From the NCBI GenBank assembly GCA_034440615.1, contig JAOTOM010005146.1, positions 1,000,501-1,064,500 on the forward strand: a DNA stretch of 64,000 bases, written 5' to 3'. The stretch comes from Ashinkailepas kermadecensis. Its lineage: Eukaryota > Arthropoda > Thecostraca > Neolepadidae. A program made the position numbers and the translations under genes. Below the pieces are notes generated by a model that made no database searches, had not been told where the DNA came from, and saw only the letters and a list, made by a program, of their open reading frames with translations. Below, in pieces: positions 58,463 to 64,000 of the stretch (the stretch's first letter is position 1; every line of letters begins with the position of its first letter).

Positions 58463-60424
58463 AAATAATTTCCTTGCAAGCGAGGGTAAAGCTGGAGCCC
58501 GTCGATTGCTGTGCACACACGACACCAGCTCATGTGAGCGGTCCAGCTCCACTATGGCGCTGTCGACGGGCGTGCAACTTTGCCACAACGTATTTGGGTC
58601 ATATTTCCGCCATATTTCATATTTCCGACGTAGCCAGGAGCGGAGCGGCCTCCACAAGGTGGGCCCCTTTTGATGAAGGATTGTCACCGGGCTCTTCAGG
58701 CAGCATGCGACATCAAAGCTTCGACGAGGCCCTGATTTCTCAGGATTTCTCAAATATTCCAGGGACTTTTCGAGCCTTGTCGGGTACTGCGCTTTGTGTG
58801 TTCAGAGGTGAGTTTCATGAAACAAGTTCCTTCCGCTGACAGTATTTTATTTCGAATTCTACTCAATCGGGCTTCATAAAGCAGATGGCAAAAAATCATC
58901 TGTCACGAAAAAAGACTCCGCATATTTAACGCACCGGACTGCGCTGTTGTTTCATAAATCCCCGATGCGGCGAAAACGGACAGCACAGCGCGTCACTAAT
59001 TGCAGAAAAGTCTGATAAATGTGACAGGAAAAATAAACACACTGACTGTGTTTTATTTTATGTTGTGAACGCGAATTCGCAAGCCGAAGACCGTCGCATA
59101 TGGGAAGTCAATCTTCGGTCGAATAGTAGTATACTATAGCCGTGCATATAACATGACCAGAGTTGTACTCGACGAGGAAGACTACTGGGAGTTACAGCTG
59201 ATTATGAAGATAGTCGGAAGGTCCGGCGCCGTCCGAGAGTATTTATTCGGCCGGCGACAGAACTTGGGAATGATCACGGGCTGGCTCATTCAGGTTGGTA
59301 GGCACCCTTAGAGTGGATCACGGTCAAAGTCGGTGAAGAAAATTGTGCTTTTTATTTGTCATTTTTCTCAGTCGATACCCATAGGCATATATAAATATCA
59401 ATCAATATAAATATCGGCAATTGGTGTGACATAAGCCACACCTGCTACATCGCATTCAGCACTCATGCCTATGCCTAAGCAAGCTACTGACCAGGATCGC
59501 AGCTAGGATTTTCTTAACGGGAGGGTGAGAGCGACGAAGGAAAATATGTTATTGAACAATGACCGGTTTGGGCACGCGAAGAGCGCGAAACATTTATGGT
59601 TTTCCGTGGTGAAAATCTCAAAACATCTTGTTTCATCTAATGTATTTTGGTTGTTAAAGGGGTGGGGGCGGGTTCCAGGCTTCCCTTGGCTGCGCCTCTG
59701 GTGCTGACCCTTGTAAGTAGATACCTATCTACCGATCTCAACCCAATGCTAAGAATATGACATTGAGCAGGCTTACATGCAGGAGTGACAGCTAGGCAAA
59801 AGCAAAGATCATAGCGGGTTTATCTTCAGGGGTGAAAATTTTCCAGATGTAGGATGATGTAGAACCCATGGAGACCTATAACAAATTTACCTAATCTAGC
59901 TCCTTGATTTTGTATGGCAATTTGATGAAAGGCAACCTACACTTATGGATGTTGGGTGGCACAAAGCATATGCCTATGGATGTTGGATGGCATAAAGCAT
60001 ATGCGTGAGGATTTTGAGTGGCATGACACCTATAACAATCCATAATAAACCAACCTAAACCCAGTGACCTTTGATTGCATCAAGCCTACAATAGCAGATG
60101 TAGGATGGCGTGAAACGTACACCTACAGATGCTGGGTGGCATAAAACCTGCACCCACGGATGTTCGATCATGTAAATCTTACATCCACGGGACACTAAGG
60201 GAGGCCCAGGACACTTTTTGATCGATTATTTCTAGTGAACGCCATACAGCCATGTTAAATTTGCAGATTTAGAGGGGGTGGCCCGGGCCCAGTTCCGTCG
60301 CCTATGTTGCAAGCTACGCATTTGGTCCACAAAGCGCACGGCCTGCTGCGAATATAGTTGGCAAGGTCCATATCTAGTTACGATGCAATACGCCTTTGCA
60401 CCGCACACAGATCGGTGACATGCT
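58463..60424. other. Unique region with one small candidate ORF
   Basis: About 2 kb. A GTGAGT donor-like site follows an exon-like stretch near 58,806, but no domain supports it. From 59,935 to 60,190 a degenerate repeat of about 30 bp (GGATGTTGGGTGGCATAAAG) recurs about six times. The small ORF at 59,153 is listed separately. Confidence 0.5.
59153..59311 (+). CDS. Unrecognised 52-codon ORF, possible first exon
   Basis: ATG at 59,153 opens a frame with mixed, non-repetitive composition (acidic LDEEDYWEL near the start, then VREYLFGRRQ). It ends at a TAG at 59,309. A possible donor CAG/GTTGGT lies at 59,294. A TATA-like ACTATAG string lies upstream near 59,134. It is too short and unfamiliar to assign. 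It could equally be chance or a transposon fragment. Confidence 0.25.
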   Translation: MTRVVLDEEDYWELQLIMKIVGRSGAVREYLFGRRQNLGMITGWLIQVGRHP

Positions 60425-60456
60425 GCTGCTGCTGTTGTTGTTAATGTTGTTGTTAA

Positions 60457-60489
<33 letters not shown>

Positions 60490-60491
60490 TG
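60425..60491. repeat. (GCT)n/(GTT)n trinucleotide tract
   Basis: Interrupted CTG/TTG repeats, ending in eight GCT-type triplets. Confidence 0.95.
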
Positions 60492-60756
60492 ACAGTCTTG
60501 CTGGCCCCCGGCCGAGTGGCATTTTGACGACAGACTGAGCTGGTGGCTGCTCACAATGAACACTACAGTTGCGGAATTGGTCACCTGTAGCCGGGCGACT
60601 TTTGTGTCGGTCGGGTGGTGCCCCAGTGGTGCCAGCGACAGAGGGACTGTCGAGCCGGTACCGCCGGGAAAACGTGTACCGGAGACGCATTGTTCCGGCT
60701 GTCTGCGGGCCGCGCCAATCTATCACAAATCGATGTCGGCCCGCAGTGGCAGTGCC

Positions 60757-61662
60757 TGTGCGCCCTGGAGGCGGTGCCGCCCTGGGGACGGTGTCGCCCT
60801 GGAGGCGGTGCCGCCCTGGAGGCGGTGCCGCCCTGGAGGCGGTGCCGCCCTGGAGGTTGTGCCGCCCTGGAGGCGGTGCCGCCCTGGAGGCGGTGCCGCC
60901 CTGGGGACGGTGTCGCCCTGGAGGCGGTGCCGCCCTGGAGGCGGTGCCGCCCTGGAGGTTGTGCCGCCCTGGAGGCGGTGCCGCCCTGGAGGCTGTGCCG
61001 CCCTGGAGGCTGTGCCGCCCTGGAGGTTGTGCCGCCCTGGAGGCGGTGTCGCCCTGGAGGCTGTGCCGCCCTGGAGGCGGTGCCGCCCTGGAGACGGTGC
61101 CGCCCTGGAGACGGTGTCGCCCTGGAGGCGGTGTCGCCCTGGAGGCGGTGTCGCCCTGGAGGCTGTGCCGCCCTGGAGGCGGTGCCGCCCTGGAGGCTGT
61201 GCCGCCCTGGAGGTTGTGCCGCCCTGGAGGCGGTGCCGCCCTGGGGACGGTGTCGCCCTGGAGGCGGTGCCGCCCTGGAGGCTGTGCCGCCCTGGAGGTT
61301 GTGCCGCCCTGGAGGCGGTGCCGCCCTGGAGACGGTGTCGCCCTGGAGGCGGTGCCGCCCTGGAGGCGGTGCCGCCCTGGAGGCGGTGCCGCCCTGGAGG
61401 CGGTGTCGCCCTGGAGGCTGTGTCGCCCTGGAGGCGGTGTCGCCCTGGAGGCTGTGTCGCCCTGGAGGCGGTGCCGCCCTGGAGGCGGTGTCGCCCTGGA
61501 GGCGGTGCCGCCCTGGGGTCGGTGTCGCCCTGGAGGCGGTGTCGCCCTGGAGGTTGTGCCGCCCTGGAGGCTGTGCCGCCCTGGAGGCGGTGCCGCCCTG
61601 GAGGTTGTGCCGCCCTGGAGGTTGTGCCGCCCTGGAGGTTGTGCCGCCCTGGAGGCGGTGCC
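60757..61662. repeat. 17-bp GC-rich minisatellite (about 53 copies)
   Basis: CCCTGGAGGCGGTGCCG and variants (GGCTGTG, GGTTGTG, GGGACGGTGTCG). It is open in all three plus frames and two minus frames. The plus strand is rich in GG runs. Confidence 0.96.
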
Positions 61663-62475
61663 AGCCAGCCATGCACAGCACGCCGCTGTGCTTGGTGAGG
61701 GTTGTGGATAACGACGTCGCTTTCATGTTATTCGATGCTTTTTCTGCTCGTTTATTGTCGTCGTGCCACACTGCCCAGATCTTGCGTGCAATCGACTTGC
61801 CGAAAAATAAAGTAAAGTAAAATGCACTTTCAGTCGGACCATTTCACCTCATCGGCTGGCTAATGTTACTGGGTGGCCGTGTTTCATTGTCCCATAAACA
61901 GGGTGGCACGTCGGCAACTTCCATGAACAATTATCGGCTGAACATATGTTTAGCTGCATCGATCATAATTAAATGTAGAACTAAAACTATATTTGCCAAC
62001 ACCCATGTATGCTTAGGGCCGGGACTAGCGACTTTTCATAGTCGAACAAGAACGCTGACACGCTGACCACTGGCGACCCCCGCCTTCTGTTGTCACCAGT
62101 CGGCCGCGGCTCCCGGGAAAGCCTGGCCGGCCATCACTGATGACCTCACTCTCCAACTCAGCCAACAGTGAACCGCTGCCGGAGCACAAATACCCGGCCA
62201 GGCGGCCAGTCGAGCCGCACATGCCGCCATCTCCTCACGCCATCAGGCCATGCCGCCATCTCCTCAGGCCATCAGGCCATGCCGCCGCCCCTGTCGCTCG
62301 ATCGCCACGCGTGGGCAGAACTGATGGCCCCGTGGTGCCCGCCATTCACGTGAAAGAGAGCCCTCTCGCAGGGCTCGGCGTGCATTGTTGTGGCGCTCGC
62401 GGCACGCTTCGTGTCAGTCCAGCGAGTAGGCTGGACGCGGCGACGGCCGGGTGGCGCTGTTCCCCGGCACGTCCG
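61663..62475. other. Unique spacer
   Basis: Contains AAAAATAAAGTAAAGTAAAA at 61,803-61,822, resembling the short-repeat 3' tail of a LINE or SINE, but no diagnostic body. A 29-bp CATGCCGCCATCTCCTCA-type repeat occurs three times at about 62,220-62,285. No gene is recognised. Confidence 0.5.
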
Positions 62476-63076
62476 GTACGGTTACAATCAGCCGACGCTG
62501 GACCAGGTGTCGTTACAATCAGCCGACGCTGGACGACGTGGCATTACCATCAGCCGACGCTGGACGAGGTGCCGTTACCATCAGCCGACGCTTGACGAGG
62601 TGCCGTTACAATCAGCCGACGCTGGACGAGGTGCCGTTACCATCAGCCGACGCTGGACGAGGTGTCGTTACCATCAGCCGACGCTGGACGAGGTACGGTT
62701 ACAATCAGCCGACGCTGGACGAGGTGGCGTTACCATCAGCCGACGCTGGACGAGGTGCCGTTACCATCAGCCGACGCTTGTCGTTACCCAGCGACGCTGG
62801 GAGGTGGCATTACCATCGCCGACGCTGGACGAGGTGCGTTACCTAGCCGGTTGACGAGGTGCCGTTACAATCAGCCGACGCTGGACGAGGTGCCGTTACC
62901 ATCAGCCGACGCTGGACGAGGTGTCGTTACCATCAGCCGACGCTGGACGAGGTACGGTTACAATCAGCCGACGCTGGACGAGGTGGCGTTACCATCAGCC
63001 GACGCTGGACGAGGTGCCGTTACCATCAGCCGACGCTGGACGAGGTGTCGTTACCATCAGCCGACGCTGGACGAGG
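62476..63076. repeat. 31-bp minisatellite C (about 19 copies) with internal 187-bp duplication
   Basis: Units with core CAGCCGACGCTGGACGAGGT and CCGTTACCAT. The block 62,592-62,778 is repeated exactly, with the same order of unit variants, at 62,851-63,037. Between them lie decayed units. Confidence 0.95.
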
Positions 63077-63767
63077 CGCAGTCGGCTGGCGGTGGCACTG
63101 CCGCTCGTTGTTTCCCACTCCCAGTGCTGGCGAGACGCTGGTAAGCGGCGCGGCGGGGGGACGAGACTTGACGATCGCGGGATAGCGCCGAGTTTTGGCA
63201 GAACGCCGCCGTGCCGGCAGTTACCGCCCCCCCACCATCCACCAGAACGCCGCCGTGCCGGCAGTTACCGCCCCCCCCCATCCACCAGGCAGCGGAGTCC
63301 GGCGGTAAATACACCGGCGCCAGCATTAATACTCCATCAGCCAAGCCTGCCGGACGCTGGCCGGATGCTTCCTGCCCAGTTTGTGCCGCATGGTTCACAT
63401 GGACGTCTAAGCTGGAGGAGGCTTGTGCTTGGAAAACCAACGGAAGCTGACCGGAGCCGAGTGACGTCACCCAGATTACATGGAAGGTGCAGCGATGATT
63501 GGTGGCTGGATTGGCCTGGGCGGCTGCCGCCCTCTGACTTTTTCCCGCTGGCAGCTGTCGTGGTGCCGTTTTCCCGTTCAATGTCGGAGCCAATGGTGGT
63601 CAGTCGTGGGCGATAAAAATGTAATGGCGCGCGCAATGTAAGCTGCATTTTTGTGCAACTCGACAAATAGTTCGTTATGTGAAGATAAGCGTCAGTTTTC
63701 CGTCGCAGTGGAACAAGTTTCATACCGGGGTTCGGGGAACCTACATGCATTCTCTGTTGGTTGAACG
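63077..63767. other. Unique spacer with a 45-bp duplication
   Basis: GAACGCCGCCGTGCCGGCAG followed by TTACCGCCCCCC occurs twice at about 63,200-63,280. No gene is recognised in the overlapping frames. Confidence 0.55.
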
Positions 63768-64000
63768 GCGCTTCGCGGCGCGGGGTCTAGTTACACAGGC
63801 TCGTGGGATGGTGTTCAGCGGTGCGGGGTCTAGTTACACAGGCTTGTGGGACGGTGTTCAGCGGTACGGGGTCTAGTTACACAGGCTTGTGGGACGGTGT
63901 TCAGCGGTACGGGGTCTAGTTACACACAGCCTCGCGGGACGGTGTCCAGCGGTACGGGGTCTCGTAGTCACACACAGCCTCGTGGGACAGTGTTCATCGG
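63768..64000. repeat. 43-47-bp minisatellite, cut by window end
   Basis: Units with GCGGGGTCTAGTTACACAGG and GTGGGACGGTGTTCAGCGGT, about five copies. It continues past the window. Confidence 0.94.

Overview
The window looks like a piece of an animal (metazoan) nuclear genome. It has no bacterial-style operons. It carries one spliced, conserved metazoan exon, several non-LTR, LTR and DNA transposon remnants, a tRNA-derived SINE, and a very high load of tandem repeats. The CpG-rich, GC-rich arrays and the arthropod/invertebrate flavour of the transposable elements suggest an invertebrate, possibly a crustacean or another arthropod. This taxonomic call is an inference and is not proven by the sequence.

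The dominant content is tandem repeats. By my own rough tally about 35 kb of the 64 kb lies in more than thirty distinct minisatellite arrays, with units from 12 to 101 bp, mostly unrelated in sequence. The largest are the 33-bp array at 15.1-21.7 kb, the 36-bp array at 0.7-7.4 kb split by a retrotransposon, the 79-bp array at 26.4-30.0 kb, the 31-bp array at 52.1-53.9 kb, the 12-bp arrays at 11.3-12.0 and 21.9-23.7 kb, and the adjoining 36-bp and 51-bp arrays at 35.5-38.1 kb. Nearly all long open reading frames in the window lie in these arrays. They are open on several frames or both strands and I do not regard them as genes.

The only convincing host gene fragment is a 701-bp exon of a glypican (heparan sulfate proteoglycan core protein) at 56,131-56,831 on the plus strand, bounded by a splice acceptor and a GTGAGT donor. 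No other glypican exon was found, so much of the window may be intron or intergenic DNA around this gene.

Transposable elements: a 5'-truncated non-LTR retrotransposon (RT1, 2.7-4.3 kb, plus strand) sits cleanly inside the 36-bp array. A decayed non-LTR element of the same general type (RT2, about 48.3-46.2 kb, minus strand) contains a 38-bp minisatellite that appears to have grown from its own reverse transcriptase codons. There is also a Ty3/gypsy-like pol remnant (39.25-38.69 kb, minus), a decayed pogo/Tigger-like DDE transposase (55.7-54.2 kb, minus) and a SINE (42.93-43.11 kb) inside an AT-rich minisatellite.

Layout: 0-9.3 kb, 37-, 36-, 32- and 101-bp arrays plus RT1. 9.5-14.7 kb, 60-, 12-, 30-, 31- and 41-bp arrays. 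14.7-21.7 kb, 57- and 33-bp arrays. 21.8-24.1 kb, a second copy of the composite module first seen at 11.2-12.4 kb, ending in a perfect 47-nt hairpin. 24-35 kb, 79-bp, 30-bp and (CT)n repeats. 35-44 kb, 36/51-, 14-, 15-, 47-, 28- and 39-bp arrays with the gypsy and SINE remnants. 44-54 kb, 23-bp, 38-bp (in RT2), 59-bp and 31-bp arrays. 54-57 kb, the pogo remnant and the glypican exon. 57-64 kb, 18-, 31-, 17-, 31- and about 43-bp arrays. The most noteworthy theme is the close link between transposon fossils and minisatellite birth, splitting and duplication.
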